The notes under the pieces are model-generated. The model did not search any database and had not been told where the DNA came from. It saw only the letters and a program-made list of their open reading frames with translations. Positions 27,854 to 36,179 of a stretch of 64,000 nt of DNA are shown one piece after another (the stretch's first letter is position 1; the number at the start of each line of letters is the position of its first letter). The stretch comes from Enorma sp964624825 (lineage in GTDB: Bacteria > Actinomycetota > Coriobacteriia > Coriobacteriales > Coriobacteriaceae), in the NCBI GenBank assembly GCA_964624825.1, contig CAZUYD010000010.1:1-64000 (forward strand), given 5' to 3'. A program made the position numbers and the translations under genes.

Positions 27854-28671
27854 CGCGCCACCCCCTCGATCAGCTCGACGATTCGGGCGGCCTGCTCTGC
27901 CGGTTTGCCGCCGATGCGTTCGGCCTCCGTGGTGCGCTCGGGCACAAAAGAGCGCACCACCTGCGTAGGCGAGCCCGCAAGACCGGTGCGCGTTTTATCC
28001 GCACCCACCTCTGCCGCCGTCCGCACCGCAACCGGCATGTCCGCTGCCGCAAGCACGCCCGCGATGCTCGGCATGCGCGGCTGCGCGGCCTCCTTGGCAA
28101 CCGTGAGCACACAGGGAAGCTCGACTGTAAGGGTCTCGATCCCCGCATCGCAGGCATGGCGGAGCTCGACCCGACCACTCTTGCAGCACGCGAGCTCGCG
28201 AACGTCGGTCACGCAGGAGATGCCGAGCGCACCGGCAAGCTCGGGGCCTATCTGGGCGGTGTCGCCATCGACCGCCATCTTCCCGCAGAGGATGAGCAGG
28301 CCCTCTCCAGGCGCAGGCTGGGTGTCCACGCCGAGCTCGCGCAGGCCACAGGTGAGCGCATATGTCGTCGCCAGGGTATCCGCCCCCGCAAAGGCGCGGT
28401 CTGAAAGCAGCAGAGCGTCGGTCGCCCCGCGGGCAAGGCAATCGCGCAGAATATCCTCGGTTGCGGGAATGCCCATCGAAAGCACGCTCACACGGCAGGG
28501 ACCACCCGCTTGCAACCGCTCGTCGCGCAGGCGCAGGGCGAGCTCGAGCGCCGCGGCGTCGAAGGGGTTGATGACCGACGCCCCGCCGTCGCGCACGATG
28601 GTATGGGTGACGGGATCCATGCGAACCTCAGTCGAGGCGGGAACGGCCTTCACGCACACGACGATATGCAT
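27850..28671 (-). CDS. etfB: Electron transfer flavoprotein beta subunit
   Basis: A 273-residue EtfB. Typical text: MHIVVCVKAVPAS at the start, INPFDAAALELALRL, and GKMAVDGDTAQIGPELAGALG, which binds the second flavin (FAD at this place in bifurcating ETFs, AMP in others). The VDGDTAQ motif fits the bifurcating group, by established knowledge of ETF classes. Starts immediately after the stop of the dehydrogenase gene and overlaps etfA by 4 bp, so the three are surely one operon and one complex. Confidence 0.94.
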   Translation of the reverse strand: MHIVVCVKAVPASTEVRMDPVTHTIVRDGGASVINPFDAAALELALRLRDERLQAGGPCRVSVLSMGIPATEDILRDCLARGATDALLLSDRAFAGADTLATTYALTCGLRELGVDTQPAPGEGLLILCGKMAVDGDTAQIGPELAGALGISCVTDVRELACCKSGRVELRHACDAGIETLTVELPCVLTVAKEAAQPRMPSIAGVLAAADMPVAVRTAAEVGADKTRTGLAGSPTQVVRSFVPERTTEAERIGGKPAEQAARIVELIEGVAR

Positions 28672-30261
28672 CTAGCATCCACCTCCTGCAAGCAAATCCT
28701 CGGCGAAGAGATTGCCGCGCCCCAGCTGCCCGCGCGGGTCGAAGGTGCGCTTAAGCCGCGCCATCTCGCACACGTGCTCCTCGCCGTACATCACCGTGAG
28801 GAAGTCGCGCTTGATCTTGCCCACGCCGTGTTCGGCCGAGACGGCGCCGCCCATCGCGCATACCTCGCGCGCCCAAACCGCAAAGAGCTCCTTGCCGTGC
28901 GCGAAGTCCGCGGCCGTGCGCGGCAGGATGTTCACATGCAGATGGTTGTCGCCTATGTGCCCCCATGCGGCCGACTCGAGCCCCGCCTCGGCAAGCGTCT
29001 CGCGGTACAGCGCGACGACGTCTTGCAGCCGCTCGCCTGGCACCGACATGTCGCTGCCGAGCTTCGTGATAGCGGGTTCTGTGCGCCGGCGCTCGTCGAT
29101 GAGCATGTTCACGCTCTCGGGCACCGCATGGCGGAAGAACCGCAGGGTTTCGCGGTCAACGGCACTGCGCGCCACCCAAGACGAGCACGCGCTGCCGCCA
29201 GAGCCCGCCACAACGGCGGCAAGCTGTTCAAGATCTTCCATGGCATCATCGGCGTGGTCGGCCTGAAGCTCAACGAAGAGGCAGCAGCCGAGCGATGCAG
29301 GCAGCTCTGGCAGGGCGGCAAAGGCCGAACCCGCTGCGCGGGCGCGACGCAGCACGTTGAGGGCGTCGGCATCGAAGTATTCGAGGGCGACAGCATGCCG
29401 CACGGCGCCCCGCGCAGCGATGGTCGCCGCCACCGCTTCGGCCTCCGTGGAAAAAAAGCAGCTCACCCCCCAGGTATGGGCGGGCGCGGGCATGAGCTCG
29501 AGCTCGAGCTCGGTGATGATGCCCAGCGTACCGTCCGAGCCGATGATGAGGTCGATGGCATCCATGTCGTCGGCAACGAAATACCCCGAGGCATTTTTCG
29601 CATGCGGCATGGTGTAGGTGGGAAGCTCGACCTCAATGCGGCGCCCGCCCACCGTGGTGAGCGCCAGGTGCCGACCGGTCGCGCACGCAGCGCCACGCGT
29701 GAGGGCGAGCACATCGCCATCGGCGAGCGCCAGTCGGAGCGCATGCACGTGGCCGCGCATGGCGCCGAAGCGGTAGCTCCGCGCGCCCGAGGCATTGCAG
29801 GCCGCCATGCCGCCAAGAGAGGCAGACGTCTCGGTGGGGTCGGTCGGAAACATCTGCTCGGGCGCGTCGGCCAAGTCTTTGAGCGCCGCACGCGAGTCCT
29901 CGTCCCACCCTGCTGCGGGAAACACCTTAGCGGAAAGATATTTCCGCAGCTCTGAGAGGACAAGGCCGGGCTGCACGCGCACCAAAAAGCGCCCAGCGGC
30001 ATCGCGGCGAAGCCCCAGGCAGCGCGTCATATGAGAAAGGTTGAGCACATGCCCACCGTAAGGCACCGCACCCGCCGCAAGACCAGTCCGCGCACCTTGC
30101 ACGGTGATGGGGACGGGCTCGGGCTGGCCGTGAAGCTCGCGCAAGACGGCGCAGACGTCGTCCTCCGTGCGCGGGAACGAGATGCTTTCCGCCGTCCCGC
30201 GGTTTCGCGACTCATCGCGGAGAAAGTCGTCATATTCGGCAGATAATGGCTGGATAAGCAC
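28672..30261 (-). CDS. FAD-linked lactate dehydrogenase (GlcD family, LctD-like)
   Basis: A 529-residue FAD-binding oxidoreductase. N-terminal PCMH-type FAD domain: ITVQGARTGLAAGAVPYGG and PTDPTETSASLGGMAACNASG, then IIGSDGTLGIITELELEL. C-terminal cap: GHIGDNHLHVNILPR and EHGVGKIKRDFL with KRTFDPRGQLGRGNLF. With EtfB and EtfA encoded directly after it, the best call is the dehydrogenase of an ETF-linked lactate dehydrogenase that uses NAD+ while ferredoxin donates a second electron pair. Other 2-hydroxyacids are possible substrates. GTG start with AGGGAG upstream. No lactate permease or racemase gene is adjacent. Confidence 0.88.
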   Translation of the reverse strand: MLIQPLSAEYDDFLRDESRNRGTAESISFPRTEDDVCAVLRELHGQPEPVPITVQGARTGLAAGAVPYGGHVLNLSHMTRCLGLRRDAAGRFLVRVQPGLVLSELRKYLSAKVFPAAGWDEDSRAALKDLADAPEQMFPTDPTETSASLGGMAACNASGARSYRFGAMRGHVHALRLALADGDVLALTRGAACATGRHLALTTVGGRRIEVELPTYTMPHAKNASGYFVADDMDAIDLIIGSDGTLGIITELELELMPAPAHTWGVSCFFSTEAEAVAATIAARGAVRHAVALEYFDADALNVLRRARAAGSAFAALPELPASLGCCLFVELQADHADDAMEDLEQLAAVVAGSGGSACSSWVARSAVDRETLRFFRHAVPESVNMLIDERRRTEPAITKLGSDMSVPGERLQDVVALYRETLAEAGLESAAWGHIGDNHLHVNILPRTAADFAHGKELFAVWAREVCAMGGAVSAEHGVGKIKRDFLTVMYGEEHVCEMARLKRTFDPRGQLGRGNLFAEDLLAGGGC

Positions 30262-30427
30262 GTTCTCTCCCTACGTGGACGGCAGCCGACACCGGCGTTG
30301 CAGCAGATGCGGCAACGAAACAAAAGCAGATATGGGCGGCTGGGATGCGGGCGGACAACGCGACCTCGCGGCACCGCATGGCGTTGCGGCCGTGCCACAC
30401 GCCACGCGGCCTACCCGTCGCGCGCCT

Positions 30428-31468
30428 CTACTCTTCAGCGACCTCGCTATGGTACTTGAAGCACGCCACCTGATGCCCCAGCTCCACCTCGGTAAGCTGC
30501 GGGCGCTCGACGCGGCAGCGATCCATGCACCGCGGGCAGCGGCCGGCGAGCGAACAACCCGCTTGGTCTCCCACGGGACTCGCAATCTCGCCAGAAAGCT
30601 TGAGCTCTTCCGTCTTTTGGAAGGGGCTCTCGGGCGGCACAGCCGAAAGCAACGCCTGCGTATAAGGGTGCATGGGGTTCTCGTACACACGGTGCGCCGG
30701 GCAGAGTTCCACCACGCGCCCTAGGTACATGATGGCGATGCGATCCGAGATGTGCTTGATGACTGAGAGATCGTGGCTGATGAAGATATAGGTGAGCCCG
30801 CGGTCGCGCTGCAGACGACGGAAGAGGTTCAGCACCTGCGCCTGAATGGATACGTCGAGCGCCGAGACCGGCTCGTCGCAGACGATTACCTTCGGGTCGA
30901 GCACGAGCGCGCGCGCCACGTTGATGCGCTGGCGCTGACCGCCCGAGAACTCGTGCGGGTAGCGCTCAACATGCTGAACATCGAGACCGACCTCCTTCAT
31001 GAGGTCGAATACGAGCTGCTCGCGGCGCTTCTTATCGGGCTCGCTCTTGTAGATCTTGAGCGGTTCCTCGATGGCGCGCGCGGCGGTGAAGCGCGGGTCG
31101 AGCGACGAATAGGAGTCTTGGAAGACCATCTGTATGTTCTTGCGCATGGCCTTGAGCTCAGCGCCCTTGAGGCCGGTGATGTCGTTGCCTTCGTAGAAGA
31201 TCTGACCGGATGTCGCGCGGTGAAGCTGCACGATGCAGCGCCCGAGCGTGGACTTGCCACACCCGCTCTCGCCGATCACGCCAAGCGTCTCGCCTTCGAA
31301 CACATCGAGCGACACATCCGAGAGGGCGTGCAGCGTCTTGGACTTGTCAAAGAGCTTGTCGCCGCGCAGCTTGAAGTCCTTGCACAGATGCCGGACCGAG
31401 AGGATCGGTTTGCGCTCTTCGCCCACGGAGGGCGCGGTGGCAGCGGCCACCTGGCTATGCTCGCTCAT
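30428..31468 (-). CDS. oppF: Oligopeptide ABC transporter ATP-binding protein OppF
   Basis: A 346-residue ATPase of the peptide importer. Walker A GESGCGKST near residues 67-75, Q-loop MVFQDSYSSLDPR, signature FSGGQRQRINVARAL near 173, Walker B VIVCDEPVSALDVS near 193, H-loop FISHDLS. The C-terminal oligopeptide-type cysteine motif is present (CSLAGRCPRCMDRC ... VACF). Its ATG overlaps the oppD stop by 4 bp. Last gene of the operon pepC-oppABCDF. Confidence 0.96.
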   Translation of the reverse strand: MSEHSQVAAATAPSVGEERKPILSVRHLCKDFKLRGDKLFDKSKTLHALSDVSLDVFEGETLGVIGESGCGKSTLGRCIVQLHRATSGQIFYEGNDITGLKGAELKAMRKNIQMVFQDSYSSLDPRFTAARAIEEPLKIYKSEPDKKRREQLVFDLMKEVGLDVQHVERYPHEFSGGQRQRINVARALVLDPKVIVCDEPVSALDVSIQAQVLNLFRRLQRDRGLTYIFISHDLSVIKHISDRIAIMYLGRVVELCPAHRVYENPMHPYTQALLSAVPPESPFQKTEELKLSGEIASPVGDQAGCSLAGRCPRCMDRCRVERPQLTEVELGHQVACFKYHSEVAEE

Positions 31469-32493
31469 CGGTTCACCTCTCCTCTCACCAGGCCGCCCTC
31501 GCCGTCTTGGCGATGGCAGGCGACCAGATGCCCCGGTGTCACTTCCCGAAGCTCAGGCACCTCGCGCTCGCAGCGCTCTACTGCGTACGGACAGCGATTG
31601 CAGAAATTGCAGCACGTGCCGGTGAGGCGAAGATCGGGCGGAACGCCGGGAATCGTTTTCAGGTCTTCGTCCGCATCATCCGAAAGCTTTGGCATCGAAT
31701 CGAGCAGTCCCCAGGTATAGGGATGAAGTGGGTTGGCGTAAAGCTCGGCCGTCGAGGCGTGCTCGACCGTACGTCCGGCATACATGACCATGACGTCGTC
31801 CGCCATCTTCCACACGATGCCCAGGTTATGGGTGATGAGCAGAATCGCGGTTCCAAACTCGTCCTGCAGGTTCTTCAGCAGGTCGAGCACCTGAGACTGT
31901 ACCGTCACGTCGAGCGCGGTGGTGGGCTCGTCGGCGATGATGAACTTCGGGCGCAGGCTCATGGCCATGGCGATGATGACGCGCTGGCACATACCGCCCG
32001 ACAGCTCATATGGATAGGAGTCCATGCGCCGCTCGGGTTCGGGAATACCCACCGCGCGCAGCATCTCAACGGCGCGGCTGCGCGCTTCCCCTTTCGTCAC
32101 GTCCTCATGCGCGCGGATGAGCTCGACCATCTGGCCACCGATTTTGAACACCGGATCGAGCGAGGTCATGGGGTCTTGGTATATCATGCCAATGTCCCGC
32201 CCGCGAATCTCAAGCAGCTCCCTCATGGGAATCTGGGTCATGTCCTTGCCGTCGAACTCGACCGTACCGCCCTCGATCTTGCCGGTCTTGGGCAGCAGGC
32301 GAATGACCGACGAGGCGGTCACGCTCTTGCCAGATCCCGACTCGCCCACGATAGCGAGGGTCTTGCCGCAGTCGAGCGCGAAGCTCACGCCGTCGACCGC
32401 CTTTGAGGTGCCAGCCGAGGTGTGGAAATAGGTCTTGAGATTACGCACGGTAAGGAGATGCTCGGTAGCACCGGCAACTTCGTTGCTAGCCAT
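31465..32493 (-). CDS. oppD: Oligopeptide ABC transporter ATP-binding protein OppD
   Basis: A 342-residue ATPase pairing with OppF. Walker A GESGSGKSVTASS near 49, Q-loop MIYQDPMTSLDPVF, signature LSGGMCQRVIIAMAMSL (GGMCQR in place of GGMRQR), Walker B FIIADEPTTALDVTVQ, H-loop ITHNLG. The C-terminal oligopeptide region has CCNFCNRCPYAVERC and HLVACH; this four-cysteine pattern may hold an iron-sulfur cluster, as reported in related dipeptide transporters. Lies between oppC and oppF. Confidence 0.96.
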   Translation of the reverse strand: MASNEVAGATEHLLTVRNLKTYFHTSAGTSKAVDGVSFALDCGKTLAIVGESGSGKSVTASSVIRLLPKTGKIEGGTVEFDGKDMTQIPMRELLEIRGRDIGMIYQDPMTSLDPVFKIGGQMVELIRAHEDVTKGEARSRAVEMLRAVGIPEPERRMDSYPYELSGGMCQRVIIAMAMSLRPKFIIADEPTTALDVTVQSQVLDLLKNLQDEFGTAILLITHNLGIVWKMADDVMVMYAGRTVEHASTAELYANPLHPYTWGLLDSMPKLSDDADEDLKTIPGVPPDLRLTGTCCNFCNRCPYAVERCEREVPELREVTPGHLVACHRQDGEGGLVRGEVNR

Positions 32494-32502
32494 AACTCCT
32501 CC

Positions 32503-33411
32503 TTACTGCTTCTGCTTGGGATCGAACACGTCACGAATGCCGTCACCCAGCAGGTTGAAGCCGAGCACCGTGAGCAGGATGAAAAGGCCCGAGAACATGG
32601 CGATGTGCGGGGAGGTGCGCAGGTAGGAGCGCCCACCCGAGAGGATATTGCCCCAGGACGCCGTGGGCGGCTGGATGCCCATGCCCAAGAACGACAACGC
32701 CGCCTCGGAAATGATGGCGCTTGCCACGTTCAACGTGAAGTAGACGATGATGGGAGAGATCGAGTTCGGCAGGATGTGCAAAAAGAGGATGCGCATGGGT
32801 GACGCGCCGAGCACGCGCTCCGCATTGCAGTATTCCTCTTGTTTGACGATATGTACCTGGCCTCGCACGACACGCGCGAAGTAGGGCACGTTGCCGATGC
32901 CTATTGCCAAGATCACATTAAACGCGCCTTGGCCGAGAATCGTCATAAGGATAAGCGCGAGCAGCACGAAGGGAAACGACATCATGCCGTCTGCGATGCG
33001 CATGATCACCGAATCGACGATACCGCCGCAGAAACCGGCCGCCAGGCCGAAGAGCACGCCTACGATTGCGCCCACGACCGTACCGCCGACCGCCACAAAG
33101 ATGGAGATGCGCGCCCCATAGATGCAGCGCGAGAGCAGGTCGCGCCCATAGTTATCCGTGCCAAAAAGATGGCCGTCCGTTCCGGGCGAAAGGAAGGTGC
33201 TCGAGGTGTCAACATAGTTCGGGTCGTAGGGCGCCAGAATTGGGGCGAAAATCGCCATGATTACCATAATGACCACGATGACCAGGCCAACTACGGCCAT
33301 TTTGTTGCGACGCAACTTGCGCCATGCGCTATTGGCACGCCGTTCGCGACGCACCATTTCCATTTGCGCCTCGACGCCAAGGGCGCCGTCAGTCTGCATG
33401 GTGTCTGCCAT
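32503..33411 (-). CDS. oppC: Oligopeptide ABC transporter permease OppC
   Basis: A 302-residue membrane protein with six spans. The N-terminal OppC region (WRKLRRNKMAVVGLVIVV, then PILAPYDPN) is followed by HLFGTDNYGRDLLSRCIYGARIS. The ATPase coupling loop is EEYCNAERVLGASPMRILFLHILPNS. EAALSFLGMGIQPPTASWG is the classic OppC signature. Its ATG shares one base with the oppB stop (TGATG), so translation is coupled. Confidence 0.96.
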   Translation of the reverse strand: MADTMQTDGALGVEAQMEMVRRERRANSAWRKLRRNKMAVVGLVIVVIMVIMAIFAPILAPYDPNYVDTSSTFLSPGTDGHLFGTDNYGRDLLSRCIYGARISIFVAVGGTVVGAIVGVLFGLAAGFCGGIVDSVIMRIADGMMSFPFVLLALILMTILGQGAFNVILAIGIGNVPYFARVVRGQVHIVKQEEYCNAERVLGASPMRILFLHILPNSISPIIVYFTLNVASAIISEAALSFLGMGIQPPTASWGNILSGGRSYLRTSPHIAMFSGLFILLTVLGFNLLGDGIRDVFDPKQKQ

Positions 33412-34370
33412 CAGCTTTGGCCACCTCCCTCATAGCTCACTCGTGGGTTGATGATGGTGTACACAATATCGACTACGAGATTCACCACCACGAAGACCAC
33501 GGCCGTAAAGAGCACCGTGCCTTGAATGAGCGAGTAATCGCGCGAGCTCACGGCATTGACAATCAGGGTGCCGATGCCAGGCCATGAGAAGATGCTCTCG
33601 GTAAGGATGGCACCGGTGAATGCTGAAGCGAGCTGCAGGCCAACGACCGTCACGATTGGCGGCAGGGCGTTCTTAAACGCATGCTTCCAGATAACGATCG
33701 TCTCCTTGATGCCGCGGGAGCGCAGCGCCTTGATGTAATCGGATCCCACCGTATCAAGCATGCTCGAACGCGAAATGCGCGCAAAGGTCGAGGCGGGGAT
33801 GGTAGCCAGGCAGAAGACTGGCAACACCATATGGCTCACCACATCTCCGATACCGTCCGCCCATGAACCCATGCCCATAGCCGGAAGGAGTCCCAGGTTC
33901 ACGCTGAAGGTAAGCACGAGCATGAGACCGAGCCAGAAGATGGGCATCGAAACGCCGATGAGCGCGATAACCATGAAGACGTAATCAAACCAGGTATTCT
34001 GCTTAAGGGCGGACTCCACGCCGATAGGAATACCTACAAGCATGGCAATGACGAGCGCGGTGAGCGTAATGGAAAGCGTGGATGGCAGGCGACTCAAGAT
34101 GAGCGGCATGACGTCGGTGCTGTATGAAGTTGACCAGCCAAAGTCACCCTGGAAAACGCCAAGCAGATAGTTGATGAACTGCGTGAGGATCGGTTCATTG
34201 AGGCCAAGCCGTTCACGCATCGCTTCGACGGCCTCCTCCGAGGCCTGCGGGCCGAGCATGGTGAGCGCCGGATCGCCGGGAATCATGCGCGTAAGAACAA
34301 AGGTGACAGTGATGACCACGAACAACACGGGTATCGCCTGAAGTACCCTCCTTAGAATCGTTTTTGCCAC
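33411..34370 (-). CDS. oppB: Oligopeptide ABC transporter permease OppB
   Basis: A 319-residue membrane permease forming the channel with OppC. Starts MAKTILRRVLQAIPVLFVVITVTFVLTRMIPGDPA with GTG 34370 as start codon and GGAAGG 9 nt upstream. GLNEPILTQFINYLLGVFQGDFGWS is standard OppB/DppB text; DYIKALRSRGIKETIVIWKHAFKNALPPIVTV is the coupling loop. Follows oppA after 121 bp that contains a hairpin. Confidence 0.96.
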   Translation of the reverse strand: MAKTILRRVLQAIPVLFVVITVTFVLTRMIPGDPALTMLGPQASEEAVEAMRERLGLNEPILTQFINYLLGVFQGDFGWSTSYSTDVMPLILSRLPSTLSITLTALVIAMLVGIPIGVESALKQNTWFDYVFMVIALIGVSMPIFWLGLMLVLTFSVNLGLLPAMGMGSWADGIGDVVSHMVLPVFCLATIPASTFARISRSSMLDTVGSDYIKALRSRGIKETIVIWKHAFKNALPPIVTVVGLQLASAFTGAILTESIFSWPGIGTLIVNAVSSRDYSLIQGTVLFTAVVFVVVNLVVDIVYTIINPRVSYEGGGQS

Positions 34371-34434
34371 TAACTCACTTCCTTCCCAGACGCCCGCCCT
34401 CCCCATCGAGCAGCGCCCCGTTTGTCATTACAGC

Positions 34435-34468
34435 TGGGCGCGGACATGAAGACCCCTGCCCGCGCCCA
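34435..34468 (-). promoter_or_regulatory. Intercistronic hairpin between oppA and oppB
   Basis: TGGGCGCGG (34435-34443) pairs with CCGCGCCCA (34460-34468) around a 16-nt loop; no T-run follows. Such structures after binding-protein genes often stabilise the upstream message or lower read-through, which would favour OppA over the permeases. Confidence 0.55.
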
Positions 34469-34491
34469 ACCAGATTGCGCATGTATGATAC

Positions 34492-36117
34492 TTACGCGCT
34501 CAAGGAGATGTTCACATCGGACGTCACGATCTTGACTGCCTTGTCAGAGCGCTGGACATAGCCCTGGACATTTTGTGTATGAGCGGTGCACACGTCAGCA
34601 GAACCGTAGACATAGATGGGATCCTGCTCCACGATGAGACGCAGCGCCTGCTTGTAGTATTCGGCGCGCTCGTCTTGGTCGGTCGCCTGCACGGCCGCCT
34701 CAAGCAACTCGTCGACTTCCTCGTTGCTGAAGCCGGCACCGTTACCCTGCGAGCCGATGTTGCCCGAATAGAAGAGGTTGTTCAGGAAGAAGTACGGATC
34801 GGGGTACCACGTCCAGGACATGGCGAAGATGTCGCACTCGCCCGCCGCGGTAATCTCGGAGAACGCGCCCCAGTCGAGGGTGTTGATCTCGATGTCGATG
34901 TTCAGGTTCTCCTTCAGCTGCTGCTGGACGACGGTCGCCACGTCCACGCCCGTGGTCGTACTCGACGTGTAGTACTGCAGGGTGCAGCCGTCGGCGTAAT
35001 CGGTCTCCTGAAGCAGCTCGAGCGCAGCCTCGGGGTCGTAGCTCGGCACAAGATCCTCAACAGATTCATCGTAACCCCAGCTACCCGAGGGCAGAGGCAC
35101 GCTATGCAGCGAACCTCCCCCGAAGGGATACGCCACAGACACAAGGTCCTCGCGATTCACGGCCATGAGAATCGCACGACGAACCTTCTGATCGGCCGTA
35201 GGACCGGTGGCATTGTTCATGTAGAAGTAGGTGATGTGCAAACCCTCGGTCTCCTCGACAACATAGGTGTCGTCTTCCTTGACCGCCTCCAGCGACTCAC
35301 CAGAAAGGTCGGTCACGAAGTCGACGTCACCAGTGAAGAGCGCGTTCGCAGCCTGGGTGGTGTCCTCGATCACCTTCCACACCACGCCGTCGAGGTAGGG
35401 GGTATCGCCCCAATAGTTATCGAACCGCGCAAGCGTGGACTGCTGGTCGCGCGCGAACTCCTCGAGCGTAAAGGGACCGGTGCCTATGAGGTGATCGCCA
35501 AACGAGTCACCCCAGCCCTCGACTTCCTCTTCGGGCACGATGGAGTTGCCGGCATCGGTGAGCGCCGTAATGAACGCCGCGTTCGGGCTGGAAAGCACGC
35601 ATTCGATCTCGGTGTCGGAAATAACGTTGCAGTGATCGAGCATGGCCAAACGGTCGGCCGCAGACTCGGAAGCGGAGCGCTCGAGAGAGTACTTAACGTC
35701 ATCGGCGGTCATGGCGCGACCGTCCTGATAGTCGCCCGGCTGGAAAACGACATCGTCGCGCAGGGTGAACGTGTAGGTCAGACCATCATCAGAGACCGTC
35801 CAATCGGTGGCCAGGCAGCCAACGATCTCGGAGAGGTCGCTTTTGTAGGCGACAAGCGTGTCGCACACGCAGCCGATGACCTGCGACTCGTACACGCCGG
35901 TATACATGCACGGATCGAGATTCGACGGGGACGAAGCGAGTGAGATGTTGAGCGTGCCGCCTGTGGAAGTCTCGCTCGAACCGCTGCCGCCACTACTGTC
36001 GGAAGAGGCGCAGCCGGTAAGCGAGACCACGGCACCCGTGATGCCAAGGCCAGCGAGACCAGCCAGCACGCTGCGACGGCTCACGTTGGTTCCTGCGATG
36101 ATATTGTTCATGTCCAT
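34492..36117 (-). CDS. oppA: Oligopeptide-binding lipoprotein OppA
   Basis: A 541-residue solute-binding protein (SBP_bac_5). Signal peptide has SRRSVLAGLAGLGITGAVVSL with a lipobox ending at Cys36, followed by a Ser/Gly linker. Mature part: TLNISLASSPSNLDPCMYTG, CDTLVAYKSDLSEIVGCLATDWTVSDDGLTYTFTLRDDVVF, and DVKYSLERS. The twin-arginine SRR before the hydrophobic core is Tat-like. Captures peptides outside the membrane for OppBCDF. Two near start codons (36117 and 36111) are equally served by GGAAGGA. Preceded by pepC by 62 bp. Confidence 0.95.
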   Translation of the reverse strand: MDMNNIIAGTNVSRRSVLAGLAGLGITGAVVSLTGCASSDSSGGSGSSETSTGGTLNISLASSPSNLDPCMYTGVYESQVIGCVCDTLVAYKSDLSEIVGCLATDWTVSDDGLTYTFTLRDDVVFQPGDYQDGRAMTADDVKYSLERSASESAADRLAMLDHCNVISDTEIECVLSSPNAAFITALTDAGNSIVPEEEVEGWGDSFGDHLIGTGPFTLEEFARDQQSTLARFDNYWGDTPYLDGVVWKVIEDTTQAANALFTGDVDFVTDLSGESLEAVKEDDTYVVEETEGLHITYFYMNNATGPTADQKVRRAILMAVNREDLVSVAYPFGGGSLHSVPLPSGSWGYDESVEDLVPSYDPEAALELLQETDYADGCTLQYYTSSTTTGVDVATVVQQQLKENLNIDIEINTLDWGAFSEITAAGECDIFAMSWTWYPDPYFFLNNLFYSGNIGSQGNGAGFSNEEVDELLEAAVQATDQDERAEYYKQALRLIVEQDPIYVYGSADVCTAHTQNVQGYVQRSDKAVKIVTSDVNISLSA

Positions 36118-36179
36118 TCATCCTTCCTCATAGATGAACCACCTCGGCGCCCCGATCGGACAGCCGTAAATACCGTTTG

